A stretch of DNA of 64,000 nt from Lunularia cruciata (GCA_948567375.1 OX419761.1:25732501-25796500); one strand, 5' to 3'. Counted from the stretch's first letter, positions 9,661 to 21,483 are shown. Made by a program: numbers and translations. Notes: generated by a model not told the origin, from the sequence alone.

Positions 9661-10203
9661 TGTAATAGCCCAAGAAGCACATAAGATTGGAACTCCCAAA
9701 AAACTCTGATGCCCCAAAGGAGCACCTTGTCTTTATTATATAGCAAAGATAATCCTCTCAAGGGAAGCTACAACCTTAGATTAGATACATGGATTGGTGA
9801 CATGTTAGCAAGCTATACCCTTAGATTAGCTATATGGATTGGTGATATGTTGATCCTTGTCCTATTTGGTTGGTCAAATAAGCTTGACAAAAAGAAATCT
9901 TAGGAGAATCTTTTGGTAGGAAACTAAAAATAACATGATGAGGTTCTATTGGAAAGATCTTGACAAGACAAACCAATGAGGAGGAGAAAATACCTATTTC
10001 TCAAAGGAAGACAATTCTTTTGTTTAGTCCTCCAAAATTGACATAAGTTTTTGATGTGTTTTCAAGTTCTATTCTATTAGTAGATTTCCTTTTTTGGTGA
10101 AGCCTCTATTTGATCTACTTAGATCATCATATAAAATATCTCTAAAGATATTAACAAAGCCAATTTTCACCTATAACTAATTTGTATAGCAAATGGTATT
10201 ACA
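9661..10203 (-). repeat. 3' LTR of element B
   Basis: The 543-bp LTR in minus orientation has TGTAATAG at 9661 and TATTACA ending at 10203. It contains two copies of the 45-bp unit (from 9773 and 9817) and the conserved TATA/hairpin core at about 9708-9745. Confidence 0.93.
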
Positions 10204-10217
10204 AACCTCCTCCTATT
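10204..10217 (-). other. Polypurine tract of element B
   Basis: On the minus strand AATAGGAGGAGGTT directly precedes the 3' LTR. Confidence 0.8.
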
Positions 10218-10346
10218 TAAGATGCAACTTCTTGTTGTAAAGTTGGTTCTCAAAAGACTACACTACTACTAGTGCATAGGTCAAGTTAGATATAAGTTCC
10301 CAGGTGGCCTCATAAAATGTGTAGCCTTTCCAATAGACAAGGTATT

Positions 10347-11620
10347 TCACTGTTGATGGTGGGTACCTTGGACACATTTCTGCAAAATGCATTCAACTTT
10401 GTATTCCTCCATTCCATCATCGAATGCTGGACAAGATTGAGCTTCTTGTATGGAAGGAAAGTGTGGAGGTTGGGATGCATAATGTTGTAGCAAAGAAATG
10501 TGAAACACTGGATGGATCTTCATATGTGTAGGTAACTTGAGATGATATGCTATTGCTCCAATTTTTTGCATGATGGGAAAATGACCATGAAGTGGGTTTG
10601 AGCTTATGAGTGCCAACCAACATAATGTTGGTGATGGATAGTCATACTTGATTCCTGAATTCAAACTACATGTACTGGCAATGTGCATCTACATATTGTT
10701 TTTGGTGATTTTGAGCTATCCATAACTTGTCCTTGGCATTCTCCATTCCTTGTTGGATTCAAGACACAAAAGCATTGACAACATCAACTTTGGTAGCCAC
10801 TAGGCTGACCTTTACCAAGCTCAAAAGTGTGCAAGAGGATTCTCCATACATGAAGAAGAAAGGTGTGAGTTTTGTAGATGCATTCACTAGATTATTATAG
10901 GTAAATTTCACTAGAGAAAGGAGTGTGTCCCACCGTTCTTGTTCTTCCAAAGTGAAGTTTTGTAGCATGTCCTTAATAGTGAAATTGACCCACTCTATTT
11001 GTCCATTAATTTGTAGATAGTAGGTTGTGGTTATTGTAAGTTTGGTTTGAAGACTCCAAAGAGTGCTCTCCAAAACAAAATAGTGAATTGAGTGCCACAA
11101 CTTATGATGAGTACTCAAGATAGGCCATGTTGAGAAAATATTTTAGCTAAGTACAATTGAGCCCATTTCAATACAATCACATCCTTGTCTGTAGGACAAA
11201 AATGAACCATTTTTCTCAATTGTCTACAAAGACTACAATGGAGTCAAAACATGGGGTGGTCTTGGGCAGTTCACAAACTAGATCCACGTTGACATGCTCC
11301 TAATGTTGTGTAGGAGTTGGAAGAGATTGAAGGAGACCTATGGAACCTTGGTTAGGGGCTTTATTTTTCTGATAAAGGAGACAAATTTGGATATTGTCTA
11401 TCATATCTTGGCCCATCTTGGGCCAATAGTAATGGTTTTTGACTGATTGCATCTAACGTTTTGTCCATTCTAGCATGACTTGCAATTGTAGAATCATGAT
11501 ATTTAGCAAGAATAGTTGTTCATAAGTCTAAAGCATTAGGGATCCATAACTTGCCATCTAGGAAGGTGAGTCCTTGGGTACAAGTGATGCCCTTGAATGA
11601 GTACCTATAATTTGTGGATC
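10347..11620 (-). pseudogene. Element B integrase with chromodomain
   Basis: The chromodomain start EEYKVECILQKCVQGTHH is at about 10420-10350, preceded by HPVFHISLLQHYA. The core includes INGQIEWVNFTIKDMLQNF (about 11020-10960) and LVKFTYNN. At 10918 the codons for RWDTLLSLV show the uninterrupted state of the site that carries a 50-bp insertion in element A. Many stops; inactive. Confidence 0.82.
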
Positions 11621-11629
11621 AGTCTTTGT

Positions 11630-12970
11630 AGCCTCCATAAATTTGAGTTCATCTTGATCTCTACAACAAGATTGTTCATCATAAGCATTTGGATGAATGC
11701 ATATGCAAGTTTCTTTTTGCACTCCACATATTTAATAGTCATGTTAAACCATTCTCTCCACTCTACCTAACAAATCTGTCTACAAGATAGGTCTTTTTGT
11801 GTCTTTATGTAGACTATTGGTTTGTGGTCTATCTCAACTACCAATGCTTTCTTGCCAAGATAGTGCTTCCAATGCTTGGTAGCAAGGACAATTGAAAACT
11901 CTTCTTGTTAAGTGGTGTGATAATTTTGCTTTTTTAGTAAAAAATTTCTAGAGAAGTATAGGATTGGTTGCCATCCTTCTTCCCATTCTTGTTGTAGAAT
12001 TGCTCCTATTGTAAGGACTAATGCATCTATAACCAACTTGATTGGATGTTTAGAATCATATCATTTCAAGATTGGTGGATGTACTAATGTATCTTTTAAT
12101 GCTTGAAAGGCAAGTTTCCATGCAGTTCCACACATCCATTTCTTATCCTTGCCAAGTAAGGATTTTAGGAGTTTGTGCAACCTGGGAGAAGTCCTTGAAA
12201 AAATGATGATTGTAATCCAATTAATCCCAAGAAACTCTTGAGTTGAGTCTAATCCTCTATAGCAACACTCTTTTGAATTATGTCAAATTTAGTTGTTAAA
12301 AATTGGATACCTTTTATACTTACTTTATGACCAAAGTGATTAACCTCAAACTTGCAAAGCTTTTACTTTAAGATTTTGGCATACAATTGATTCTTTCATA
12401 AAATATAGAGAACTTCTTGCAGATGTTGCTTATGCTCCTTTATTGTCCTACTATAAACTAAGATATCATTTAGTAAAATGATAACAAATTTGCTTAGTAT
12501 AGATAAAAATATATCATTCATCAAAGTCATGAAGGTGGCCAATGCGTTGGTGGGGCCAAATAGCATCATCTGGTACTTAACGTGACCATACCTTGTTTGA
12601 AAGGCAGTTTGTGCATATCTTCTTATGTAATCTTGATTTGGTTATACACACTTTGTTGGTCAAGTCTAGTAAAGTATTTTGCCCCATTGAGTTGATCAAA
12701 TAGGTCATCCATTCAAGGTTATGGATTTTTTTCATCATTTGTTGGTTTAGGCCTTGATAGTCAATGTACATCTACAATGTCTTGTTCTTCTTCTTCACAA
12801 ACAAGACAAGAGCCTCATATGGTGATAAGTTAGGTTAGATGAACCCTTTCTATGACATATCTTCAATTTGAGCCATGCACTCCTCCAACTCATGAGAGGA
12901 CAATCAATATGGGACTTTGCAAGGAGGTGTACTTCTCGGAAGTATCTCAATTTATGATCCACTCTCCCTC
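11630..12970 (-). pseudogene. Element B reverse transcriptase and RNase H
   Basis: The best-preserved stretch is MYIDYQGLNQQMMKK (12771-12727), equivalent to [14 protein letters not shown] in element A. The remaining motifs can be followed by alignment to A down to RNase H near 11800, where DHKP is recognisable (about 11835, minus). Frameshifts and stops are frequent. Confidence 0.78.
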
Positions 12971-13289
12971 TTGGTGGTAATCATGAGGATTAATCATAAA
13001 GAAGTACATCCTTAAATTTGTCTACCACATATTTTACATTATCAAGAATTTGTCTATCAAGTTGTGCACTCTAGACTTCTCTTGTTAGGCCCATGAAACA
13101 CTTATTTATCTTACTAATAATTTTTTTCTTTATGCATAGAGAGGCAATTCTTGCCTTTTGGGATCTTATCCTATCTCCAACTATTTTCTATTGGCTAATT
13201 TTCACTATTTTCCTTTACCAATTTACCATGGGATTGTAGTGGTCCATCCTTGGTATACCCAAGATCACATCATAAAAAGCTTACCATAT

Positions 13290-13530
13290 CACTCACCACT
13301 CAATTTCTTCCTTATACTCTCCTACAAAGAGTGTAACCTTTGAAGGTAACAACTCAATCCTCTCTATCTGACCATGAAGTAATTTTATTTCCTCCTTCTC
13401 ATTTTGCTCTAGTTCCATTTCCAACTTTATTGCAAGAAAGAAAGACAAGAAATTCTCTATTGCTCTAGGGTCTATAAATATGCTCACTTGATTACCTTTG
13501 AAAATTCTATCTATGACAATTAATTGTGCA
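13290..13530 (-). pseudogene. Element B protease
   Basis: MSIFIDPRAIENFLSFFLAI on the minus strand (13487-13428) aligns with the protease of A; the active-site Gly is replaced by Arg (DPRA). Downstream VTLFVGEYKEEIEW matches A as well. Confidence 0.8.
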
Positions 13531-13599
13531 TTTGTCTTCCTCCATCTTTGAAAATTGTCCTCTTCCTCTCCTTGCTTTTGCTACTTTCTTTTGATCTAA

Positions 13600-14500
13600 T
13601 AAGGCTGTGAGGTACATTTATAGATGATCTTTGTTTTCCAATGTGATCTTATCATCCTCATCCTTGATTTGTCCCTCCAGATTCTTCAAAGGTTGCATGT
13701 GTGGAGGTTGAGGGTCCCTTGGAAAGTGATCATGACAATTGATAGGTTATGTGCTCAAATCAGCCACAATTGTAACAACATTGTTTTTTTGCTCAGGCTC
13801 TTTCTCCCTTGGGGACTATATCTTTCATTTCTTTGACACATCTACATTCTCCTTAGAATTCTCAAGCTTTGCAACCTCAAAAACAAATGTTGCCCAACTC
13901 CATAGGAATTGATTCACCAAAGTGTGGTGGTTTAGGACAATGGTGTTATGTTAGGCTACTCTCTCACTACCTTTTGGTGCTCTTGCTATTCTTTGAGCAC
14001 AAGCAATGGCTTCAAAATTGTGCAAGCATTTTGTACCATCACCTCTTGTTGGATTGTTCTTTTAAGAACCATTTGAAGTTGTTAAGAGCTTCTACTAGGC
14101 TCATATAAATTATGGCAACTTGCAGATCAAAAAATGCCTCTATGTATTCTTGGATGCTATTCTTTTACTTCATAGAAAAGTTTGAGCTATTTGTCCAAAA
14201 TCCACAAATTCTTCAACAACCCTTTTTGCATTGCCATCCAAGTGATCTTTCTTCCTTCTATCAATATTAATTGTTCCCAAATATCATACCAAGTGAGAGT
14301 TTTATGAGTTAGGTTCCACATGCAAACACACATGCAAAAAAATTTGTGATCTATGTAAGGAATTATAAAAACTATTGATTCAATCTTGAGATCTAGTTTT
14401 CCACTACTCCCATGGAGTGTTATCCCTTGCATGTCTTCTTCATTTGTAGTAACAATGTGGGTTCATTGTTGACCAAGGTTTGGATCACTGTTGTGGGTGA
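13600..14500 (-). pseudogene. Element B gag
   Basis: TLTWYDIWEQLILIEGRKIT (about 14315-14256) equals the capsid motif of A. The zinc knuckle near 13790-13750 reads CCYNCG, a stop, then EH, so it is broken. The frame is interrupted at several places, and gag would start near 14600 on the minus strand by comparison with A. Confidence 0.78.
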
Positions 14501-14749
14501 GTTTATAGGTATTTCAGCCATTGTCATTGGGTTTTGGGGACAATCATTCCTCTTGATTTATATAATCAGTCCTGAATGTACATACTTGACTTTGGAATGT
14601 CTCCATTAGAATCTTGATCTCTCAAAACTTGTTCAACATTCACTACATTCTTACATCAGAACTTGCAACTATAGCTCCATGATTTGTTTTCCATTGTGGA
14701 CTCTTGATAGATAATTCCTACTTCAATACATGGTTAAGATGACTTGGGA

Positions 14750-15040
14750 GGGGGCATGGAGTATTGGGACCATAGAGGCTATCACTTGTTAATAATACTC
14801 CTCACCAAAATTACAAATTACAAAATCCCTAAATATCACTTTTGGCCTAACTACATAATGGATTTTTATCTAAATCTTGAAAGGAAGAGGATATGATATA
14901 TTTAGATCCATTATATCATAAAAAATGCAAATCATCAAATTTCTCTCTCTCTCTATTGTATATCACAACATGTAGAATTCCAAGGTTTGGCAAATTCATG
15001 AATACATCCATGAAATGTGCTCCAAAATAGTAAACAATGT
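14750..15040 (-). pseudogene. Pre-gag reading frame of element B
   Basis: The minus strand encodes HVVIYNRERER and then KVIFRDFVICNFGEEYY, collinear with the pre-gag frame of element A. Similarity at protein level in two decayed copies is the evidence; the function is unknown. Confidence 0.5.
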
Positions 15041-15264
15041 AAACTTGCAGTTGCTTGTGTTGGATGTATATAATCTTGATGTGGAAAGGATTGAGAAGGG
15101 AAAATTAGAGGCTAGAAATTTCCTCCAAGAGGATCAATCTCATCTTCTCTCTAAAACACCCAACTTTGCAATCTGCACTACTTTTTCTACCCTTTAAATT
15201 ACTCAATCTCAATAGCCTATGTTGTTCCAAGCAAAATGATCCACTCATTTGGATTAGAGCCCCT

Positions 15265-15276
15265 ATTTTGATACCA
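15265..15276 (-). other. Primer binding site of element B
   Basis: On the minus strand TGGTATCAAAAT follows the 5' LTR; the first eight bases match the initiator-Met site and the rest has decayed. Confidence 0.75.
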
Positions 15277-15277
15277 T

Positions 15278-15883
15278 TGTAAAAGCCCAAGAAGCACACA
15301 AGATTGGAACTCTCAAAAAATTCTGATGCTCCAAAGGAGCATCTTATTTTTATTATATAACAAAGACAATCCTTCAAAAAGAGCTACATCCTTAGATTAG
15401 ATACATGGATTGGTGACATGTTAGTGAGCTACACCCTTAGATTAGCTGCATGGATTGGGATATGTTAGTGAGCTACACCCTTAGATTAGCTGCATGGATT
15501 GGTGACATGTTGATCCTTGTCCTATTTGGTTGGTCAAACAAGTCTTACTAAAAGGAATATTTGGAGAATCTTTCTATAGGAATCTTAGAATAGAATAGGT
15601 GAGATACCATTGGAAAGATCTAGACAAGAGAAACAAGCAAGGAGAATGTAATGCTTAATTCTCTACGGGTTAAGATCCTATTTTTGAGGCCTAACTTTTG
15701 CTTAGACATCCAAAATTGACTCAAAAGTTTTTGGTATGTTTTTTTACTTTATACTCTATTAGTGGAGGTCCTCTTTTGGTGATTCCTCTATCTGATCTAT
15801 TTATACTATCATGCATCATATCTCTAAACATATTACCAAGCCAATTTACTTTATAGCTAATTTTTTTAGCTAATGGTATCACA
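15278..15883 (-). repeat. 5' LTR of element B
   Basis: The 606-bp LTR in minus orientation is longer than its partner mainly because it has three rather than two copies of the 44-45 bp unit (from 15389, 15433 and 15478). The hairpin core at 15328-15346 is a perfect 8-bp palindrome around AAA on the plus strand. Confidence 0.93.
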
Positions 15884-16340
15884 TCACCACTCCATGTTGA
15901 TGAATAATCTTGAAATCATACTTTTGTAAAATCAAAGCACATTGTGTAAAATTCCTTAAAAGCTTGTCAGACTCCATCAACCACTTAAGTGGTTAATAAT
16001 AAATGATGAGAATGAATGGGTTACCAAACAAGTAACATAAAAAATGTGGTATTGCACACACGACTACCAAGCACACTCTCTCATATGAATTATACTTTGC
16101 TTCTATTGAATTGTTGGAGCAATTAACATAGGCTACCACAAACTCCCTCTCCTCATCATCCTATTGGGTGAGCATAGCTCCAAGCCCAAACATACTCCAA
16201 TCAGTATGAGCCTAAGATGGTCATCCTTTGATTGGTCTCTTGAGAATAGTAGTATATGTCAACCTCTCATTGAGCTTTATAAAAACTCTCTTGCTCATCT
16301 CTCCCATCACCACTCTTGTATAAGCTTGATCAACTTTGTC
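15884..16340 (-). pseudogene. Element C RNase H (main part)
   Basis: Reading the minus strand down to 15884, the segment before the element-B junction translates as ILQKYDFKIIHQHGVV, the stretch that precedes the DADGLSRN end at 9657-9590. Upstream parts are too broken for reliable residue calls. Confidence 0.7.
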
Positions 16341-17060
16341 AAGCCCTTGGCAATGGCTCTAAATCCTCCAATATATTAATAATAGTATTGTACTAATTCA
16401 AGGAATGCTTACACTCTACTAACATTCATAAGTCAAGGAATACATGTAAACAATCCACCTTTGTTGGTTGAGCACTAAGTCCATAAGGGTAGATAGTGTG
16501 ACCCAAATACTCAATCTACTTGTGAAAGAATCTACACTTCCTAGTATATAATTTGAGTCCATGAGATCTTAATCTTCAAACACCTCCAACAAATATCTCT
16601 CATGCTCCTCCACAAAAGTGCTATAGACCAAAATGTCATCAATGAAGCATCAAGCAAAATCCAATCCTATTAGGATTTTGTCCATGATCCTTTGGAACTT
16701 TGCAAGAACATTCTTTAATCCAAATGGTAAGAACCTCCATTGATACAATGTGTCCTTGCCATTAGGATCAATAGCACAAAATTTTATCTTGTACTATCCT
16801 CCTTCCTAACCGGCAATTGATGAAATCATGCATGAAGATCCAAAGTATTGAAGACTTTTACATGCCAAATTGCATCAAAGATCTCCTCCTATGTAAGCAT
16901 AGCAAACAATCAGCCTTAGTCTATCAATTGATAGGACGGAAATCTCCACATATTTGTTTATCTGTGTAGTTACTATGTGTATCCTTCTTGGATGGCATTA
17001 CTATAGCTCAAGCATACTCTTCATGTAAAATCTCTACCAAACTGTTCTCAAAAGGTCTCT
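16340..17060 (-). pseudogene. Element C reverse transcriptase
   Basis: The minus strand reads MPSKKDTHSNYTDKQICGDF and RPIN (about 17000-16925), then NTLDLHA with the first catalytic Asp (about 16845), and an intact active-site box CFIDDILVYSTFVEEHE (16649-16600). This is the Ty3/gypsy polymerase with F-I-D-D. Stops and frameshifts separate the motifs. It lies directly after the methyltransferase-like domain and a linker. Confidence 0.87.
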
Positions 17061-17639
17061 ACTCTGGCTCTAATCAATACTCTCTACATATAAGGATGTA
17101 AAAAACTAATGTTTCACTAGTCAACTTAATCCAAATACCAAGCCCTTGTAGAGCACCTAAATCCTTTATACTAAATGTTAAACAACTTGTGAAGCTCCTC
17201 AAGAACCTCCAAACTATTTGTCTTTCTTTTCTTGTTAGCTTGGGTCCAATATTTGGCTCCCAAGTATCCTTATATAACTAATATAGGAGTAGAATATGCA
17301 CTAATTAGCTGATACAATAGGCCCTTGGGAGTAGTAATGTTCATGCTCCCAATCACTAGAGTCCCCAATCTCAAAGCAAAAAATCCCTCTACTTTGGCTG
17401 CAAGTTCCACACACTTTCCTTCTAGTTGCATCCCAAGTAGACCATTGATGAAACCCAAGTAGACCAAACTCACTTGGATGTACCTCAAGGAGACCACTCT
17501 CACTAGTAACCATTGGTTGTATCCCAATAATGCCATGTCTACTCAGTCTATCACCTTACTATGTACATGAATCATCTCAATAGGCATAGAGCTCACAAGT
17601 GTCCAAGTAGTGATGCTTATCAAGCGTATCCTATGCTAC
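17061..17639 (-). other. Element C linker between methyltransferase-like domain and reverse transcriptase
   Basis: This is about 580 bp with an open minus-strand stretch at 17536-17270. I recognise no domain in it. In Ty3 elements a variable linker commonly precedes the polymerase. Confidence 0.4.
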
Positions 17640-18626
17640 TCAACCAATCAAAGTCAAAAAATTTAGGTCCATAGCCTAGCCTAAAACCTGATGCTTGGAT
17701 GCCTTTGATATTGCTGAAATGACAATAATACTAGATAGAATCCCATCGCTTACTCTCTTTCATAGGCATTGTACTCCACCAATTGCTATAACTTATAAGT
17801 TCCAAACAAGTCCAAGACCTCCCTCTCAAAAAGCACTAGAGCCTTGGAAGCTCATTAGTGTAGGTAAAGCAGTTTTGGGTTGCTCAACAAGGTTCACCAC
17901 TACCATAAGTGACCAATTAGCCATTACCATTATTTGAGACTAGTGCCCAACATGCATTTTATCATTGACTAATGTCAATGGTATTTTAGGTGATATGATC
18001 AATGATAGGTAGGCTAGATGTTGAATCCCATCATAGGCACATTGAAAAACCTCTCTAGGTAAGAGGTATGTCCACTATACATGAAGATGATGAGTCCATG
18101 ATCCAACTTTGATTGCATCCAACAACACAATAGGTCTCATCTAATAATGGACATGATATGTCCTTGCCACCCCCCATGTGTAAGAATCACCCATTGAAGA
18201 GATGTTCTCCAAAAATTTAGGTTGTAGAAATAGCTTGATGAACCTAGAGATGTTTTAATATATGTATCATCTCCCAAAACACATTAGACCAAGGATCCTA
18301 TAGATCCTAACCTTAGCCAACATATATATATCTTTAACATGGGCCATCTAAAAATTACCAAATGAATGGAATCATGTCTCTCTAGATCCTATGCCCCTAA
18401 TAAGTAAATTTTTAATGGTAGAGTCTTCCAGTAACCTTTGATTATTGACATTGGTAACAACTCAAGATAATAAAAAAAAAAGTGTGCCATATGACATAGG
18501 AGAATTGCCTAATAATCTCATCTTTCTCTACATACAAGTACCTTTGAACCCGTATGCTTGCATGTGATATTACAACTAGTCTAGTATTGATCCCACCAAA
18601 CAACTCCTATAGGCATATCCTCCCTA
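17640..18626 (-). pseudogene. C5-cytosine DNA methyltransferase-like domain in element C
   Basis: Between protease and reverse transcriptase the minus strand shows methyltransferase motifs in order across shifting frames. The SAM-binding motif is ELFGGI (18606-18589), then IRVQRYLYVEKDE. Next come LELLPMSIIKGYWKTLPLKI and DLERHDSIHLVI (about 18440-18360). The catalytic-loop motif is GPC (18345-18337), displaced one frame and followed by G-rich DL-DPWSNVFWEMIHILKHL (18297-18248). The C-terminal part has WSLMVVVNLVEQPKTALPTL and MSFQGSSAF (about 17925-17838). About 330 codons fit a C5-methyltransferase catalytic domain. No flanking regulatory domain is visible. Known family role: methyl transfer to cytosine. 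This copy is dead. Confidence 0.8.
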
Positions 18627-19484
18627 TTAGATACTACCAAGCAATAAGTATGGTATCCAAAGATGACAAGGTAATAAACTATAGAAGCTCATCCTCAAAT
18701 TGGTCTCTCGGTGGTATAAAGGCTCCACTCCAAGCTTCATACACCAATTGATCCCCATGTTTCTACAATGCCTTCTTAGAACTCCACAATTGAACATCCA
18801 AGGTAGATAAAACAATTGCATTTGTACTCCAAATCTAAGTGATCTCTTCTAGTATTAGGGTATCCTATGCATAAGCATTCCCTTCCAATAAGTCACCATT
18901 GAAAGTTGAAACTAATGCCATGGTCCTTGACTATAGTGAGCCAAGACTACCACCACTAAAGTGCATTGGTAGGCAACATACATATCCTTCACTTGATTGC
19001 TAACTTGGCTTATAAGAAGTTGTCTCCTCTCAATATTCAATACTAAAACCCATGGAGTATAACGTTGCTCTACCAACTAGCACATCATATGACTTTGCTA
19101 TTGTTGCAATAGCCTGAACTCTCACACAAAATGATTGGGCTAAATCTGGACAATGAGCTCCTCATATATGATGTATTGTGTAGAACCACCCTCTAGAGAT
19201 GTTTGGATTTGAAATAGACACCTCTCCACTTTGGTCTTTGTAGCCGAAGACCAACAATTACAGCCTTCCCCAACATAAGAAGCTACGCACTAGAGTCTAA
19301 TAATACCATCTATGGTGTAGAGGCCTCTCTAAAGGTCCCATCAAATGGAAAATTCAACAAGACTCGCTCAAATGCAAGTCTAGTTGGTAACTCCTCCAAC
19401 CCTACAATTACTTCTTACTATAAACCATTGACATTTGAACAGATCCCATATTCCTTGACCAAGTCAACTCCACTATTAACTACC
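18627..19484 (-). pseudogene. Element C aspartic protease and downstream linker
   Basis: The active-site region reads VLLDSSA followed after a stop by LLMLGKAVIVGLRLQR (about 19300-19235). Then come LFQIQTSLEGGS (about 19200) and SYDVLVGRATLYSMGF (about 19095-19045), the closing half of the protease. The linker down to 18627 includes HGDQLVYEAWSGAFIPPR (about 18760-18710). The N-terminal part continues at 25011 beyond element F. Confidence 0.82.
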
Positions 19485-19489
19485 TCTAT

Positions 19490-19841
19490 TGAAACAATAT
19501 GGAGTTTAGCAACAAAGTTGGTCAGGCCTACAAAGTAGCACATAAGACAAATTAGCCTAGAATATTCTTGAAGTATCTAGGAAGCTTCTTGGGACGCTTC
19601 ACGGCTAGCTTAGCTTGCATCTCAAGTAAGTAGCTTCTAGAAGGAAGCTTCCAACTAGCTTCCACGTCAAGTAAGCGGCTTCTAGAAGGAAGCTTCTTGA
19701 GAAGCTTCTCAAGGGCCTTGTAGGCTACCTATAAATACCAAAGCCAAAGCTCATGCTAGGCATTCAAAGTTTTCCCACATTCAAGTGTCCCAATGTGAGT
19801 TTCCATTATCTTATTTCTCTCCTCTGTCTCGGTCTTTTACA
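19490..19841 (+). repeat. 5' LTR of element F
   Basis: The 352-bp LTR starts TGAAACAATATGGAG and ends TTTTACA. TATAAATA lies at 19730-19737. It is about 60 bp shorter than the 3' LTR because one GAAGCTTC-rich subrepeat segment is missing, and with it the perfect heat-shock-type trimer present in the other copies. Confidence 0.94.
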
Positions 19842-19842
19842 T

Positions 19843-19854
19843 TGGTATCAGAGT
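19843..19854 (+). other. Primer binding site of element F
   Basis: TGGTATCAGAGT, one base after the LTR, matches the initiator-Met tRNA site except for the last base. Confidence 0.88.
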
Positions 19855-19863
19855 AGGAATGGG

Positions 19864-20045
19864 ATGGATGATATTTATGGACCACCAAATCCACTTTTGC
19901 CAAACCATTGGGATTTTCATATCCAAATATTACCCAAGCACCGCTTCACACAATTCATCACCTCATGCTTTGGGTAAGATTTTGTACATATGATCACCTT
20001 GTCTAAAGAACCCTTGATACTTCCGGTTTTCACTTATAGAGAAAG
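19864..20045 (+). pseudogene. Pre-gag reading frame of element F
   Basis: ATG at 19864 opens MDDIYGPPNPLLPNHWDFHI and continues through RFTQFITSCFG to a stop near 19975, then HMITLSKEPLILPVFTY. The same frame is present in G (47901), which indicates a conserved short protein or upstream frame before gag. Confidence 0.5.
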
Positions 20046-20119
20046 GTGGACGTGTTGTATCTATGTGTTAATAAATTAGATAAATTGGGAGTAATAGGAT
20101 AGAGTAATAGCTATAGCGG

Positions 20120-20960
20120 CAATACCGGACGTTATCCTTGCAATGCAGTAACAAATTGAGCACCTTACTTGATTGTTGGATGGACAAGACCAACAACAAT
20201 GAGAACATATAGAGAGAGCGCTAGTCCAAGATGGAGAAGATCATATTTGATTTCCATAACCCAAGGTGTTTGAAGGCAAGAATCTTCCGGGCATAGTGGA
20301 GAATTTTGTGTTTGATTGCAAATGTTACTTTGAAGGCACTAATTTTCAAGATGAACAAAAAATAGATTCTCTTGGCTTCTAGCCAATTGGATGGTGTGGC
20401 AAAAATTTGGTGGCAATTAAGAGTGGAGCGAGCTAAACGACAAAATGTTGCACCAATCTTGACATGGACAGAATTCAAGGATGCAATACTTGGTCGATTT
20501 CAAACTATAAATGCCATCCAAGCCGCACAAGATAAATTGGCGGAGTTGAAGTAGATTGGCTTAGTAAGAAGCTACATCACACAATTTCAGAACATCATCA
20601 TGCAAATTCTAGATATACAAGAAGGAGAAGTTCTAGATCAATTTATGCGGGGATTGAAGTCACAAACCAAATTGGAGGTGATCATGCAAGAACCACAAAA
20701 TGTAGAAAAAGCCATGCAATTGGCTGAGCGCTATGATTTCTTGGTTGCGACAACTGGTCTTGACCTTGACTTACACTAAGCTTACCAATACAATATGCAC
20801 AAGTGGAAGAACCAGCACCAATGGAGATTGATGCTATCCAACAAAGGCCACTTGGTGTAGTAGATTGAGAAAGGTTGCAACAAAATGGATGTTGTTTTTA
20901 TTGCTGCCAAGTTGGACATTACAGTGCTGAATGTCCACTTAGGAATGGGTGACCTTGACA
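20120..20960 (+). pseudogene. Element F gag
   Basis: The capsid region includes LDGVAKIWWQLRVERAK (about 20389-20440) and ILTWTEFKDAILGRFQ. The zinc knuckle near 20890-20935 reads CFYCCQVGHYSAEC with all CCHC ligands. Stops interrupt the frame near 20210, 20380, 20553 and 20865. Confidence 0.85.
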
Positions 20961-21039
20961 AGTTGCCCAAATGGAGTTTATGGAACCAAATGATCAAGCA
21001 AACAAAGAATCAAAAGAAACAATAGGAGATTTCAAGCCG

Positions 21040-21430
21040 TCTACTAGGAACTTGATTAGTTCCAATGGGATTGAAGGCTCGACCTATGCAAGTTTGCTTC
21101 ACTTTCAAGGTACGATATCTAATCGGGGTTGTAGGATTTTGGTTGATTCTGGAAGTTCAAAGAATTGTATGTCTATGCAAGTAGCAAAGGAATTGGGTAT
21201 TCCTATCAAGCCAGTGATAGGAAGTAGTTTGATGATGGTAGATGGTAGAAAGGATTCTCCATTCCACACCTTGCATCCTGTTACCTTCAAGATTGGGAAG
21301 GAGTGTTTGGAATGTATGAGGTTTGTAGTGGTACCTCTACACTATGATATCATTCTGGGTCTACCTTGGCTTGAACATCATAAGGTTCAATTTGATTGGA
21401 CCCGACACCAAATTCAAATACAACACTAAG
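21040..21430 (+). pseudogene. Element F protease
   Basis: GCRILVDSGSSKNCMS (about 21129-21176) holds the active-site DSG, and DIILGLPWLEHHKVQFDW (about 21347-21400) closes the domain. The frame is open from 20971 to 21429, one of the longest intact stretches of this element. Confidence 0.9.
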
Positions 21431-21483
21431 GTAGGAATTTTGGATTAGGTTGTCTGGCACCTCTAAGTAAGACACCTAAGAAT

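Larger units (their letters stand above)
9661..15883 (-). mobile_element. Element B: Ty3/gypsy chromovirus inserted into element C
   Basis: LTRs at 9661-10203 (3') and 15278-15883 (5') bound a 5-kb internal region, all in minus orientation and related to element A. Flanks TTACT (9656-9660) and TCACC (15884-15888) match at three of five positions and differ by C/T transitions. Excision with one copy restores an open RNase H segment of element C, which confirms the boundaries. Coding is heavily decayed. Confidence 0.93.

Noticed and set aside
17061-17639. Extension of the methyltransferase domain into this open stretch
   Set aside because: The last recognisable block ends near 17640 and nothing in 17270-17536 fits target-recognition or later methyltransferase motifs.
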